Positions 17,651 to 26,784 of a stretch of 64,000 nucleotides of DNA are shown here, piece by piece; within the stretch, counting starts at the first letter, position 1, and each line of letters starts with the position of its first letter. Below the pieces are notes generated by a model. The model was not told the origin of the DNA and did not search any database. It was given only the letters and a program-made list of their open reading frames with translations. The stretch comes from Actinokineospora xionganensis (lineage in GTDB: Bacteria; Actinomycetota; Actinomycetes; Mycobacteriales; Pseudonocardiaceae): the NCBI RefSeq assembly GCF_014323725.1, contig NZ_JABVED010000009.1, positions 62,001-126,000 on the forward strand, in the 5' to 3' direction. The position numbers and the translations under genes were made by a program.

Positions 17651-19510
17651 GTGCCCGCATTGCGCTCCCGCACGACGACCCACGGCCGCAACGCCGCCGG
17701 AGCCCGCGCGCTCTGGCGCGCCACCGGCATGACCGACAGCGACTTCGGCAAGCCGATCATCGCCATCGCCAACTCCTACACGCAGTTCGTGCCCGGCCAC
17801 GTGCACCTGCGCGACCTCGGCGACATCGTCGCCGACGCGATCCGCGAGGCGGGCGGCGTGCCGCGCGAGTTCCACACGATCGCGGTCGACGACGGCATCG
17901 CCATGGGACACAGCGGGATGCTCTACTCCCTGCCTTCGCGCGAGATCATCGCCGACGCCGTGGAGTACATGGTCAACGCCCACCAGGCCGACGCGCTGGT
18001 GTGCATCTCCAACTGCGACAAGATCACCCCCGGCATGCTCAACGCCGCGATGCGGGTCAACATCCCCGTGGTGTTCGTCTCAGGTGGACCGATGGAGGCG
18101 GGCAAGGCGGTCGTCGTCGGCGGTGTCGCCCAGGCCCCGACCGACCTGATCACCGCGATCTCCGCGTCGGCCAGCTCGGAGGTCGACGACGAAGGCCTGA
18201 CCGAGGTCGAGCGCTCCGCGTGTCCGACCTGCGGTTCCTGCTCGGGCATGTTCACCGCCAACTCGATGAACTGCCTCACCGAGGCCCTCGGCCTCGCGCT
18301 GCCGGGCAACGGGTCCACGCTGGCCACCCACTCGGCCCGCCGCGACCTGTTCACCCGCGCCGGGACGACGGTCGTCGAGCTGTGCAAGCGCTGGTACGGC
18401 AGCGAAGATCACCCAGGCGACGACTCCTCAGTTCTCCCGCGCTCTATCGCGAACCGCAAGGCGTTCGAGAACGCGATGGCCCTGGACATGGCGATGGGCG
18501 GGTCCACCAACACGGTGCTGCACGTTCTCGCCGCGGCCCAGGAAGGCGAGATCGACTTCACCCTGGCCGACATCGACAACATCTCCCGCCGCGTCCCGTG
18601 TCTGTCGAAGGTCTCGCCGAACTCCGACTACCACATGGAGGACGTGCACCGCGCGGGCGGAATCCCGGCGCTGCTGGGCGAGCTGTGGCGGGGCGGGCTG
18701 CTCAACACCGATGTCGCGGCCGTGCACAGCCCGTCGCTGGAGCAGTGGCTGTCCGAATGGGACATCCGCGCGGAGAACCCGTCCGCGGCGGCCCTGGAGC
18801 TGTTCCACGCGGCCCCCGGCGGGGTCCGCACCACCAAGGCGTTCTCCACGTCGAACCGCTGGTCCTCTTTGGACACCGACGCGGCGGGTGGCTGCATCCG
18901 CGACGTCGAGCACGCCTACACCGTCGACGGCGGCCTCGCGGTGCTGCACGGCAACCTCGCCGAGCGCGGCGCGGTCATCAAGGCGGCGGGCATCGACGAG
19001 GAACTGTTCACCTTCCAGGGCCCGGCGCGGGTCGTGGAGAGCCAGGAGCAGGCCGTCTCGGTGATCCTCGGCAAGCAGATCCAGCCCGGCGAGGTGCTGG
19101 TCGTGCGCTACGAGGGTCCGGCAGGCGGTCCGGGTATGCAGGAGATGCTGCACCCCACGGCGTTCCTCAAGGGCGCGGGCCTGGGCAAGAAGTGCGCCCT
19201 GGTCACCGACGGCCGGTTCTCCGGCGGCTCAAGTGGACTGTCCATCGGCCACGTCTCCCCGGAGGCGGCGGGCGGCGGCACCATCGGCCTGGTCCAGGAC
19301 GGCGACCAGATCCTCATCGACGTGCACGCGCGGAAGCTGGAACTGCTGGTGGCGCCGGAGGTCCTCGCCGAGCGCCGGGCGAAGATGGACGCCAGCGAAC
19401 GCCCGTGGCAGCCGGTCGACCGGGTCCGCCCGGTCACCGCGGCCCTGCGCGCCTACGCCCGCATGGCCACCGACGCCTCGACCGGCGCGGTCCGCGACCC
19501 GGACAAGTAG
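17651..19510 (+). CDS. ilvD: dihydroxy-acid dehydratase
   Basis: The 619-aa Fe-S enzyme dehydrates dihydroxyisovalerate and dihydroxymethylvalerate, completing the shared part of branched-chain synthesis. Cluster-ligand motifs are [11 protein letters not shown] (Cys ~122) and [17 protein letters not shown] (Cys ~194/197). The C-terminal half has [10 protein letters not shown] and [13 protein letters not shown] 17651 has GGAGGAG upstream. It reads opposite to ilvBNC, so it is regulated separately. Its last 13 codons are partly duplicated about 70 bp downstream. Confidence 0.96.
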   Translation: MPALRSRTTTHGRNAAGARALWRATGMTDSDFGKPIIAIANSYTQFVPGHVHLRDLGDIVADAIREAGGVPREFHTIAVDDGIAMGHSGMLYSLPSREIIADAVEYMVNAHQADALVCISNCDKITPGMLNAAMRVNIPVVFVSGGPMEAGKAVVVGGVAQAPTDLITAISASASSEVDDEGLTEVERSACPTCGSCSGMFTANSMNCLTEALGLALPGNGSTLATHSARRDLFTRAGTTVVELCKRWYGSEDHPGDDSSVLPRSIANRKAFENAMALDMAMGGSTNTVLHVLAAAQEGEIDFTLADIDNISRRVPCLSKVSPNSDYHMEDVHRAGGIPALLGELWRGGLLNTDVAAVHSPSLEQWLSEWDIRAENPSAAALELFHAAPGGVRTTKAFSTSNRWSSLDTDAAGGCIRDVEHAYTVDGGLAVLHGNLAERGAVIKAAGIDEELFTFQGPARVVESQEQAVSVILGKQIQPGEVLVVRYEGPAGGPGMQEMLHPTAFLKGAGLGKKCALVTDGRFSGGSSGLSIGHVSPEAAGGGTIGLVQDGDQILIDVHARKLELLVAPEVLAERRAKMDASERPWQPVDRVRPVTAALRAYARMATDASTGAVRDPDK

Positions 19511-19522
19511 ACAGTCAACGAT

Positions 19523-19559
19523 CGAGGGGCCCATCCGGACTGTCCGGATGGGCCCCTCG
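19523..19559 (+). terminator. ilvD terminator
   Basis: A perfect 17-bp stem CGAGGGGCCCATCCGGA with a three-base loop begins 12 bases after the ilvD stop, followed by GTGTTT. Confidence 0.85.
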
Positions 19560-19571
19560 GTGTTTCCGGCT

Positions 19572-19619
19572 CTGGCGAAGAACGCCTCGACCGGAGCGGT
19601 GCGCGACTCAGACAGCTAA
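19572..19619 (+). pseudogene. duplicated 3' end of ilvD
   Basis: After the terminator the sequence encodes [15 protein letters not shown] and a stop, closely matching the true IlvD end ([14 protein letters not shown] and a stop). The nucleotide match covers at least 30 bases. Nothing upstream in this frame looks like IlvD, so this is a short relic rather than a gene. It may be a recombination or insertion scar. Confidence 0.6.
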
Positions 19620-19623
19620 CGCG

Positions 19624-19665
19624 TTGACCAGGGCATACTGGTGGACTAACCTCTTAGCTAGGAGG
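19624..19665 (+). promoter_or_regulatory. promoter and likely operator of the vapBC-type pair
   Basis: TTGACC (19624-19629) and TAACCT (19647-19652) are 17 bases apart. The near-palindrome CCTCTTAGCTAGGAGG (19650-19665) overlaps the -10 box and the ribosome site, a typical place for binding by the antitoxin or the antitoxin-toxin complex. Confidence 0.65.
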
Positions 19666-19672
19666 TCTATCC

Positions 19673-19930
19673 ATGGACGCCGAACACCTTGATCAGTTCA
19701 ACATCCATGAAGCCAAGACGAATCTGTCTCGGATCATCGACCGTGTCGAACACGGCGAGGAGATCATCATCAGTCGGGCGGGCACACCCGTGGCGAAGGT
19801 GATCCCGCTTCCGCGGAAGACCCGACGTTCCAGCTACGGGATCCTGAAAGGCAGGATCGCCGTCGCGGGCAACTGGGATTCCCCCGAGGTGAACGAGGCT
19901 ATCGCCGACGACTTCTACGGGACGACATGA
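19673..19930 (+). CDS. Phd/YefM-family antitoxin
   Basis: The 85-aa protein has the Phd/YefM N-terminal DNA-binding fold (FNIHEAKTNLSRIIDRVEHGEEIIISRAGTPVAKVIPL split over residues 9-46) and a disordered C-terminal tail that would wrap the toxin. Start ATG 19673, with GGAGGT six bases upstream. Its stop overlaps the toxin start (ATGA). Expected to neutralise the PIN toxin and autorepress. Confidence 0.9.
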   Translation: MDAEHLDQFNIHEAKTNLSRIIDRVEHGEEIIISRAGTPVAKVIPLPRKTRRSSYGILKGRIAVAGNWDSPEVNEAIADDFYGTT

Positions 19931-20301
19931 GGCTTCTTCTCGACTCGCACGTCGTTCTGTGGTGGCTGACGGGCGACCCTGGCTTGTCCGATGAAGTCAG
20001 AGACCTCATCGCCGAGGAGGCGGAGGTTTACGTAAGCACCGCGTCCGTATGGGAACTCGGCATCAAGCAGGAGTCCGGCAAGCTCACCAGCCCTGAGCGA
20101 CTGCCGGAGACCGTCATGGACGCGGGCTTTCGCACCCTGCCGATCACTGCAGCCCACGCGATCAAGGCCGTTCGACTGCCGATGATTCACCGCGATCCCT
20201 TCGATCGCGTGCTGATAGCGCAGGCCATGGTGGAGGAGTTGACCTTGATCACCTGTGACGCGCACATCAAGCGATACGACGTACCAGTCCTCGCTCCGTA
20301 G
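19927..20301 (+). CDS. PIN-domain toxin (VapC-like ribonuclease)
   Basis: The 124-aa protein has the PIN acidic residues: Asp6 (LLLDSHV), Glu43 (SVWELGIK), Asp90/93 (HRDPFDR) and Asp111 (ITCDAHI). The MRLLLDSHVVLWWL start is typical of the VapC subgroup paired with Phd-type antitoxins. PIN toxins are Mg-dependent RNases that cut tRNA or rRNA; the target is unknown here. Confidence 0.9.
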   Translation: MRLLLDSHVVLWWLTGDPGLSDEVRDLIAEEAEVYVSTASVWELGIKQESGKLTSPERLPETVMDAGFRTLPITAAHAIKAVRLPMIHRDPFDRVLIAQAMVEELTLITCDAHIKRYDVPVLAP

Positions 20302-20315
20302 GAATCCTCCGTAAC

Positions 20316-20354
20316 GACAGTGGCACCGGAGTCACGGACTCCGGTGCCACTGTC
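20316..20354. terminator. bidirectional 18-bp terminator
   Basis: GACAGTGGCACCGGAGTC pairs perfectly with its complement around the loop ACG, between the convergent toxin and DoxX genes. Confidence 0.85.
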
Positions 20355-20369
20355 ATAAACGGTGTTCGG

Positions 20370-21002
20370 CTAGCGAAGAACGATCAGTGTGGCGACGGAG
20401 AGTCCGATGGCCAGCACCAGGAACACGAACCCGAACGCGGGTGCGCGGCGGAACCATGGGGTGTTGCGGTCGAGCGAGATCTTGCCCGCGCCCGCGAACA
20501 GCAGGGCGAAGGCGCCCGCCGCGTACAGGCTCTCGAGTTCGACCGCGCCGAGGAATTCCTTGATGTCGAGCTTGACCCAGATGGCGTTCGCCATCACGCC
20601 GAGCGCGCCCGCCGCGGCGGCGGGGGTGAACAGGCCGAGGACGAGCAGGGAGCCCGCGGTCAGTTCGGTGACGCCGGTGACCCAGGCCAGCAGCGTCGTC
20701 TGCTGGTAACCCAGCGTGCCGAGGAACTTCGCGAAGCCGTCGATCCCCGGGCCCTGCATGATCCCGAAGACCTTCTGCAGCCCGTGCCCGACGAGCATCG
20801 CGCCGAGCGCGACCCGCAGGACGAGCAGACCGAGGTCGGCACCGAAGTGCCATTTGTGTGGTTCCCGAGTCGCGACGACATCGTCGTCGAAGCCGGTGGT
20901 GTCGTCAGAGTCGTATGCGGTGTACCTCTGTTCGGAAGGCGTGAAATATCCGCTGTCCGTGCTGCCGCCCGCGACTGGGGTGCGGTCATCATCGATACTC
21001 AC
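20370..21002 (-). CDS. DoxX-family membrane protein
   Basis: The 210-aa protein has a charged, acidic N-terminal tail (~1-50) and then four hydrophobic helices with the DoxX motifs GLLVLRVALGAMLVGHGLQK and GVTELTAGSLLVLGL. It corresponds in position to Rv3005c, for which a membrane oxidoreductase complex with superoxide dismutase and SseA has been reported in mycobacteria. The partners are not encoded here. The start is GTG. Confidence 0.88.
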   Translation of the reverse strand: MSIDDDRTPVAGGSTDSGYFTPSEQRYTAYDSDDTTGFDDDVVATREPHKWHFGADLGLLVLRVALGAMLVGHGLQKVFGIMQGPGIDGFAKFLGTLGYQQTTLLAWVTGVTELTAGSLLVLGLFTPAAAAGALGVMANAIWVKLDIKEFLGAVELESLYAAGAFALLFAGAGKISLDRNTPWFRRAPAFGFVFLVLAIGLSVATLIVLR

Positions 21003-21050
21003 GGGCGCAGACTAGGCCCTCCGTCAACCCTTCGCCCTCCGGAAGATCGT

Positions 21051-21956
21051 TCAATAGGCGCCGCGCAGCAGGTTCAGCGGTGTCTCGCCCGCGGCGAAGC
21101 GGGCGATCTCAGCGGCGACCACTCGGTACGCGCGAGCCCGGTGACCTGCGCTGTTGCCCGCCACGTGCGGGGTGATGATGATGTTCGGCGCGGTCCACAA
21201 AGGATGATCGGCGGGCAGCGGCTCCGGATCGGTCACATCGAGCGCGGCGCGCAGCCTGCCGGAGGTCAACTCCGCCAGCAGCGCTTCGGTGTCCACAACC
21301 GGGCCGCGCGCGGCGTTGACGACGATGGCGCCGTCGGGCAGCAGGGACAGGAATTTCCTGTCGACCATGCGCGTGGTCGCCTCGGTCAGCGGCATGACCA
21401 GGACCACCGCGTCGTGTTCGGGAAGCAGCGCGGGCAGTTCGTCGACGCCGCGCACGCCGTCGCGGGCCCGGCTGGCGACCAGCGTGGTGTGCGCGTCGAA
21501 CGCGTCGAACCGGCGGCGCAGCTGCTGACCGAGGTCGCCCGCGCCGATGACGAGGATTCGCTTGTCCTGCAACGTGTCCGTCGTGTGCGGGGTCCACTTG
21601 CGCAGCTTGCGCGCCGCGTCGAACTCGGCGAACTCCCGGTAGAACGTGAGCAACGCGCCGACCGCCCACTCCGCGCTGCTACCCCCGTGGGCTCCGCGGC
21701 AGGTCGACAGCATGACGTGCTCCGGCAGCCTGCCGGTCCAGGCGTCGGCGCCGGTCGTGAGCAGTTGCACCAGACGCAGCTTCGGCAGCCGGTCCACCAG
21801 GTCCAGCGCCGCACCGGCGATGAAGTCCGGGATGAGCACCTCGGCGTCCTCGGCCTCGGGCGGGAGATCCGGCCAGTGCCGGAACACCCGGAAGCCGTCG
21901 ATTCCGGAAAGTGCTTGGATACCGTGCTCGTCGGGCACGAGAACTGTCACCGTCAC
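21051..21956 (-). CDS. D-2-hydroxyacid dehydrogenase family protein
   Basis: About 301 aa. The C-terminal NAD domain has VIGAGDLGQQLRRRF, catalytic Arg in NAARGPVVDTEAL, an acidic DPEPLPADHPLW segment and His in ITPHVAGNS. The N-terminal catalytic half is divergent. The short length and lack of an ACT domain distinguish it from SerA. The substrate is not predictable. GTG 21956 (VTVTVLVPDEHG) is preferred; GTG 21965 is also possible, and neither has a ribosome site. It is divergent from the hydrolase gene. Confidence 0.85.
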   Translation of the reverse strand: MTVTVLVPDEHGIQALSGIDGFRVFRHWPDLPPEAEDAEVLIPDFIAGAALDLVDRLPKLRLVQLLTTGADAWTGRLPEHVMLSTCRGAHGGSSAEWAVGALLTFYREFAEFDAARKLRKWTPHTTDTLQDKRILVIGAGDLGQQLRRRFDAFDAHTTLVASRARDGVRGVDELPALLPEHDAVVLVMPLTEATTRMVDRKFLSLLPDGAIVVNAARGPVVDTEALLAELTSGRLRAALDVTDPEPLPADHPLWTAPNIIITPHVAGNSAGHRARAYRVVAAEIARFAAGETPLNLLRGAY

Positions 21957-22001
21957 ACAGAACACACTAATCAGGCGTAGTTGTCAGGCAAACTATGTTC
22001 G

Positions 22002-22889
22002 ATGCGCGAACACGACCTCACCGCCGCGGACGGCACCCGGATCCGCGGCTGGCAGACCGAGTCCGATGGCCCGGTCGTGCTGCTGTGCCCAGGACTGGGC
22101 ACCATTCCCGAGGCCTGGCCCGCGCTGCTGTTGCCGTCGTCGGGCGTGCGGGTGTTGAGCTGGTACCACCGCGGCACCATGGGATCCGACCGACCCGCCG
22201 ACCCGGATCGGATCTCCCTCGACGACCACGTCGCCGACGCGATCGCGGTCATGGACGCGGCCGGGGTGACCCGCTGCGTGGTCATGGGCTGGTCGATGGG
22301 CGTGATGGTCGCCACCGAGTTGGCCACCCGATACCCCGAGAGGGTCTCCGGTCTGATGCTGACCGCGGGCGTGCCCGGCGACCTGTTCGGCGGGATGCTC
22401 GGCGTCCTGGGGATCCCGGCGGCGGTGCGGCGGCCCGTGGCGTTGGCCGCCGCTCGGGGGCTGCGGTTCGCCGGTCCGCTGATCGATGCCGTGCTGCACC
22501 GCGTCCCGGTCAACCGGGTCACCGCCTCGGCCATGCGGTACAGCGGGTTCATGCTTCCAGGCGCCGCGAACGCCGACGTGGTCACGGCCCTGCGGCGGTT
22601 CCTGCACCACGACTGGCGCTGGTACGTCACACTCGCCCTCGCCTTGGCCGACGTTCCCGACCGCGACCTGGCCGGGATCACCTGCCCGGTCACCGTGCTC
22701 GCTGCCCGCTACGACCTCCTGGCTGACCCCCGACGCTCCACAGAGGCCGCCTCCGTGCTGCCCGGCGCCCGCGTGCGGGTGCTGCCGACCAGCCACTTCC
22801 TGCCGTTGGAGGCGCCGCGGGTGATCGTCGACGAGCTCCACCTGCTCGTCGACCGGGCGCTCACCGCGGATTCACGGACCGCCTCCTAA
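22002..22889 (+). CDS. alpha/beta hydrolase
   Basis: The 295-aa protein has the nucleophile elbow GWSMG (~residue 93), an acid in ARYDLLAD (~238) and a catalytic His in TSHFLPLE (~262), with an oxyanion region LLCPGLGT. The sequence between the elbow and the acid forms a hydrophobic cap. It resembles lipase/peroxidase-type hydrolases. No substrate is evident. ATG 22002 was chosen; a longer reading starts inside the divergent promoter. Confidence 0.85.
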   Translation: MREHDLTAADGTRIRGWQTESDGPVVLLCPGLGTIPEAWPALLLPSSGVRVLSWYHRGTMGSDRPADPDRISLDDHVADAIAVMDAAGVTRCVVMGWSMGVMVATELATRYPERVSGLMLTAGVPGDLFGGMLGVLGIPAAVRRPVALAAARGLRFAGPLIDAVLHRVPVNRVTASAMRYSGFMLPGAANADVVTALRRFLHHDWRWYVTLALALADVPDRDLAGITCPVTVLAARYDLLADPRRSTEAASVLPGARVRVLPTSHFLPLEAPRVIVDELHLLVDRALTADSRTAS

Positions 22890-22899
22890 CCTGGGGACC

Positions 22900-24090
22900 A
22901 TGTCGGGTACACACCGCCGGGTCCGCGCGCTCGCCGCCGCCTGCGTGGCCAGTGCCCTGCTCGCCTCCTGCGCGACGTTCGAGGAGCAGCCGCCGCCGCA
23001 GAGCTGGCAGGCCGAGCCGCCGCTCACGCCGCAGGCCGCGCCCGAGCCGGACACCGGTGGCGGCGACAGCGGCGGTGGTGGACCGGCGGGCGAACAGCGG
23101 GTCAACCCGCCCGGCCCCGTGCCCCCACCAGATGGATGCAAGGACTTCCACCCCGCGGTGCTCGCCACCTGCCTGGACACGGTCGTCGCGGTGGCCGCGC
23201 TGCCGGGTGACGGGTCGACGCCGTCGGCGCTGGTCGGGGAACGCAAGACCGGCCGCATCCTGCTGGTCCGGATGGGTTCGGAGCCGGTCGTGGTCGCCAC
23301 GGTCCCGGTCGACGGCAGCACCGACGGCGGCCTCACCGGGCTCGCACTGTCGCCCACCTTCGTCGAAGACCAACTCCTTTTCGCCTACATCACCACGCCC
23401 ACGGACAACCGCCTGGTCCGCATCGCGCCCAACGACACGCCCAAGCCGGTGCTCACCGGCATCCCCCGGGGTGCGTCGGGCAACCGCGGGGCGCTCGCGA
23501 ACGACCACCGCGGGGCGCTGCTGATCGCCACCGGCAACGCGGGCAACGCCGCCGCGGCCGCGGACCCCGCGTCGCTCGCCGGGAAGGTGCTCCGGATCAA
23601 CTCCAGCGGAAAGCCCGCCGAGGACAACCCGACCCCGACGGCCGTGGTGGCCAGTGGCCTTGAGTCACCCGGCGGCCTGTGCAGCTCGCTGGACGGGTCC
23701 CGGGTCTGGGTCACCGATCGGACCGCGGCGGCCGACGTGCTCTACCGGCTCGACTACGGCAAGCCCCTGGGCGCTCCGGCCTGGTCCTGGCCGGACAAAC
23801 CGGGCATCTCGGGCTGCGCGTCACCCGCCCGGAGCATGTGGGTGGCCATGTCGAAGGGCGCGCACCTGCAGAACCTGGCCCAAGCCCCGGACGGCACGTT
23901 CACCGGGAAGCCGCAGGTCGTGATGGCCGAACCGGACGGGTTCGGCCGGGTCGACGGGCTCGACCTGCTGTCGGAGCAGCTAGCCATCGGCGGCACGGTC
24001 AACAAGGAGGGCGGCAAAGCCGCCTCCAGCGACGACCGCGCCGTCGTGATCGTCGTCGAACAGGGCGGCGGCGGCAGCGGCGTCGACTAG
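22900..24090 (+). CDS. LppZ-like lipoprotein with quinoprotein sugar-dehydrogenase propeller
   Basis: The 396-aa product has a type II signal peptide with lipobox LASC (~21-24), a Pro/Gly-rich linker (~28-75) and a beta-propeller related to PQQ-dependent glucose/sorbosone dehydrogenases (DGGLTGLALSPTFVEDQLLFAYIT, LAGKVLRINSSG, GLESPGGLCSSLDG). The position after the DoxX gene matches lppZ (Rv3006). Whether it binds PQQ is uncertain. It starts ten bases after the hydrolase gene and ends four bases inside the convergent FG-GAP gene. Confidence 0.85.
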   Translation: MSGTHRRVRALAAACVASALLASCATFEEQPPPQSWQAEPPLTPQAAPEPDTGGGDSGGGGPAGEQRVNPPGPVPPPDGCKDFHPAVLATCLDTVVAVAALPGDGSTPSALVGERKTGRILLVRMGSEPVVVATVPVDGSTDGGLTGLALSPTFVEDQLLFAYITTPTDNRLVRIAPNDTPKPVLTGIPRGASGNRGALANDHRGALLIATGNAGNAAAAADPASLAGKVLRINSSGKPAEDNPTPTAVVASGLESPGGLCSSLDGSRVWVTDRTAAADVLYRLDYGKPLGAPAWSWPDKPGISGCASPARSMWVAMSKGAHLQNLAQAPDGTFTGKPQVVMAEPDGFGRVDGLDLLSEQLAIGGTVNKEGGKAASSDDRAVVIVVEQGGGGSGVD

Positions 24091-24944
24091 ACCTCGGTGA
24101 AGACGCCCGTCCCGTCGTTGCGGAAGTAATACGTGGCGAACACGGTGCCGGAAAAATCCTGCTCGACCACCCCCGCATCCGGGATTCCGTCGGCGCCGAG
24201 ATCGGTCAGGAAGACCTTGTATTCTCGGTGGCTGTCGGTCGAGTTGACCAGCACCGCCTGCGCCCCGCCGCTGCCGAAGTAGATCTCGGCGTTGATCACC
24301 GGACCGCCCCCGTAGAAACACGTTCTTGAGAGCAGCATGTCCTGTCCGCCATCGCCGTTGAAGTCCGCGAAGACGTGCTGAGGAACGGGTGCGGCGCTGC
24401 ACGCATCGAACGGACCTGAAACCAAGCCACCCGAGCCGTCGTTGCGGAAAGCCCGCAACCTGCCGCTCTGGTCGCTGGACTGCCAAATGTCCTCGCGTCC
24501 GTCGCCATCAAAGTCGATCTTCCGCAGCGTGCTCGGATAACCGATTCCCTGATAGATCCCGGCGGGCTTGAAGTGGCGCAACACCAACATCTTGTCCGCA
24601 TAGGTCGTGCCGGAGAACCATGCCGTGACGATCTCGAGTTCCCCGTCGCTATCGAGGTCGACCGCCTCACCCATGTCCGGGCAGTATGGCAACCGCGTCG
24701 CGGGGGATGTGAAAGACCGGGTCTTGGGTGCCCGATAAGTGCCGTCCGGTTTCATGGTCTCGACGCTGACGGTGCACGTCGTAGTGGTGCCGACCCGGCC
24801 GAGTATCGCTCGATCTTGGCGGCCATCCTGGTTGAAGTCGGCAAAGAACGGCTCGTGACGACCACCCGCCGACGCGGGGGCAGGCATCAGCATCGGCACC
24901 ACGAGCAGGGCCGACAAAACCATCACGGTTCGACGTAATCGCAT
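24087..24944 (-). CDS. secreted FG-GAP/VCBS-repeat protein
   Basis: The 285-aa protein has a Sec signal peptide ending ASA (~26) and five calcium-loop repeats of the DxDxDG type: DFNQDGRQD, DLDSDGELE, DFDGDGRED, DFNGDGGQD and a degenerate DLGADGIPD. Such repeats build an integrin-like propeller, usually for surface or adhesive functions. Composition is visibly less GC-biased than the neighbours (for example AAATCC, ATATC-rich codons), suggesting acquisition. No catalytic domain is attached. Confidence 0.85.
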   Translation of the reverse strand: MRLRRTVMVLSALLVVPMLMPAPASAGGRHEPFFADFNQDGRQDRAILGRVGTTTTCTVSVETMKPDGTYRAPKTRSFTSPATRLPYCPDMGEAVDLDSDGELEIVTAWFSGTTYADKMLVLRHFKPAGIYQGIGYPSTLRKIDFDGDGREDIWQSSDQSGRLRAFRNDGSGGLVSGPFDACSAAPVPQHVFADFNGDGGQDMLLSRTCFYGGGPVINAEIYFGSGGAQAVLVNSTDSHREYKVFLTDLGADGIPDAGVVEQDFSGTVFATYYFRNDGTGVFTEV

Positions 24945-25029
24945 GAGGCTCCCATCCGAGTGGGGACTGGCAACTCATGCCTCGTCGGCTTCGCGGAACC
25001 ATTACCGGCCGCGTTCTGTGGCTGAGAAA

Positions 25030-25065
25030 CCGACTGCCCGCCATCAGGCGATGGCGGGCAGTCGG
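25030..25065 (-). terminator. gatB terminator
   Basis: A perfect 16-bp stem CCGACTGCCCGCCATC with a four-base loop lies 17 bases beyond the gatB stop on the minus strand. The rest of 24945-25081 shows no gene. Confidence 0.75.
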
Positions 25066-25081
25066 ATGGTGATTCTGTCGG

Positions 25082-26587
25082 TTATCCGCCGCAGCGTTCC
25101 AGGATCAGTTCCCGGACGCGCTTGGCGTCGGCCTGGCCCTTGGTCGTCTTCATGACCGCGCCGACGATGGCGCCCGCGGCGGCGACCTTGCCGTCGCGGA
25201 TCTTGTCGGCGACGTCGGGCTGGGCGGCCAGGGCCTCGTCGATGGCGGCGTAGAGGGCCGAGTCGTCCGAGACGACCTTGAGGCCGCGCTTCTCGACGAC
25301 GTCCTCCGGTTCGCCTTCGCCCGCCATGACGCCGTCGACGACCTCACGGGCCAGCTTGTTGGTCAGCGAACCGTCGGCGACCAGGGCGATGACCTTCGCG
25401 ACCTGCGCGGGGGTGATCGGCAGCTCCCCGAGTTCCACGCCGCGGTTGTTGGCCTGCTGGCTCAGGTAGGACACCCACCACGACCGGGCCTCGGCGGGCG
25501 ACGCGCCCGCTTCGACGGTCTCGGTGATCAGGTCGATCGCACCGGCGTTGATCAGGTCGCGCAGCTCCAGGTCGGTGAGGTTCCACTCGGCCTGGACTCG
25601 CTTGCGGCGCTGCGCGGGCAGCTCCGGCAGGGTCAGGCGCAGTTCCTCGACCCACTCGCGGGACGGGGCGATCGGGACCAGGTCGGGCTCCGGGAAGTAC
25701 CGGTAGTCCTCCGAGGTCTCCTTGCGCCGCCCGGCCCGCGTGGTGCCCGAGGCCTCCTCGAAGTGCCGGGTCTCCTGCAGGATCGTGCCGCCCTCGACCA
25801 GGATCGCCGCCTGCCGGGTCATCTCGTGCCGCACGGCCCGCTCGACGCTGCGCAGCGAGTTGACGTTCTTGGTCTCGGTGCGGGTGCCGAACTCGGTGGC
25901 GTCCTTGGCCATCAGCGAGATGTTCGCGTCGCAGCGCAGGGAACCCTGGTCCATCCGCACGTCGGACACGTCGAGCGCCTTGAGCAGGTCGCGCAGGGTG
26001 CTGACGTAGGCGCGGGCCACCTCGGGGGCACGCGCGCCGGTGCCCTCGATCGTCTTGGTGACGATCTCGATCAGCGGCACCCCGGCGCGGTTGTAGTCGA
26101 GCAGCGAGTGCTCGGCGCCGTGGATGCGGCCGGTGGCGCCGCCCACGTGCAGCGACTTGCCGGTGTCCTCCTCCATGTGGGCGCGCTCGATCTCCACGCG
26201 GAAGATCTCGCCGTCGTCGAGGGTGACGTCGAGGTAGCCGTTGAAGGCGATCGGCTCGTCGTACTGCGACGTCTGGAAGTTCTTCGGCATGTCCGGGTAG
26301 AAGTAGTTCTTCCGGGCGAAGCGGCACCACTCGGCGATTTCGCAGTTGAGCGCGAGGCCGATACGGATGGCCGACTCGACGCCGATGGCGTTGAGCACCG
26401 GCAGCGCCCCGGGCAGGCCGAGGCAGACCGGGCACACCTGGGTGTTCGGCTCACCTCCGAAGGTGACCGGGCAGCCGCAGAACATCTTGGTGTTGGTGTT
26501 GAGCTCGACGTGGACTTCCAGGCCCAGCACCGGGTTGAAGCGCTCGATGACCTCGTCGTAGTCCATCAGCTCCACAGTGGACGTCAT
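25082..26587 (-). CDS. gatB: Asp-tRNA(Asn)/Glu-tRNA(Gln) amidotransferase subunit B
   Basis: The 501-aa tRNA-binding and kinase subunit phosphorylates and helps amidate mischarged Glu-tRNA(Gln)/Asp-tRNA(Asn). Motifs are [18 protein letters not shown] with the zinc cysteines completed by [13 protein letters not shown], the [15 protein letters not shown] segment, and the C-terminal YqeY-like helical domain. It is the last gene of the gatC-gatA-(small ORF)-gatB operon and overlaps the small ORF by four bases. Confidence 0.96.
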   Translation of the reverse strand: MTSTVELMDYDEVIERFNPVLGLEVHVELNTNTKMFCGCPVTFGGEPNTQVCPVCLGLPGALPVLNAIGVESAIRIGLALNCEIAEWCRFARKNYFYPDMPKNFQTSQYDEPIAFNGYLDVTLDDGEIFRVEIERAHMEEDTGKSLHVGGATGRIHGAEHSLLDYNRAGVPLIEIVTKTIEGTGARAPEVARAYVSTLRDLLKALDVSDVRMDQGSLRCDANISLMAKDATEFGTRTETKNVNSLRSVERAVRHEMTRQAAILVEGGTILQETRHFEEASGTTRAGRRKETSEDYRYFPEPDLVPIAPSREWVEELRLTLPELPAQRRKRVQAEWNLTDLELRDLINAGAIDLITETVEAGASPAEARSWWVSYLSQQANNRGVELGELPITPAQVAKVIALVADGSLTNKLAREVVDGVMAGEGEPEDVVEKRGLKVVSDDSALYAAIDEALAAQPDVADKIRDGKVAAAGAIVGAVMKTTKGQADAKRVRELILERCGG

Positions 26588-26784
26588 TTGTCCCCGCCCT
26601 TCCGGAACGCCCGAACCGCGATCAGCACGCTGGTCAGCGCGACGAAGATGCCCCCGAGCGCGTTGGCCAGCAGCAGCTTGTCGTTGTCCTCGCGCGCCTT
26701 GCGCAGGCTGGTGACCGCGGTCGTCGCCGCCGTCACCGAGCCGACCACACCGAAGGCGCCCTTGAGATTCTTCACGCCGGCCAT
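26584..26784 (-). CDS. 66-aa membrane protein inside the gat operon
   Basis: A short protein starting [20 protein letters not shown]. It contains a hydrophobic helix (~34-55, [21 protein letters not shown]) after a charged segment ([10 protein letters not shown]), and a basic C-terminus. The start overlaps the gatA stop (TGATG) and the stop overlaps the gatB start (ATGA), so translation is tightly coupled to both. In M. tuberculosis pfkA occupies this place, as I recall. Function unknown. Confidence 0.75.
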   Translation of the reverse strand: MAGVKNLKGAFGVVGSVTAATTAVTSLRKAREDNDKLLLANALGGIFVALTSVLIAVRAFRKGGDK

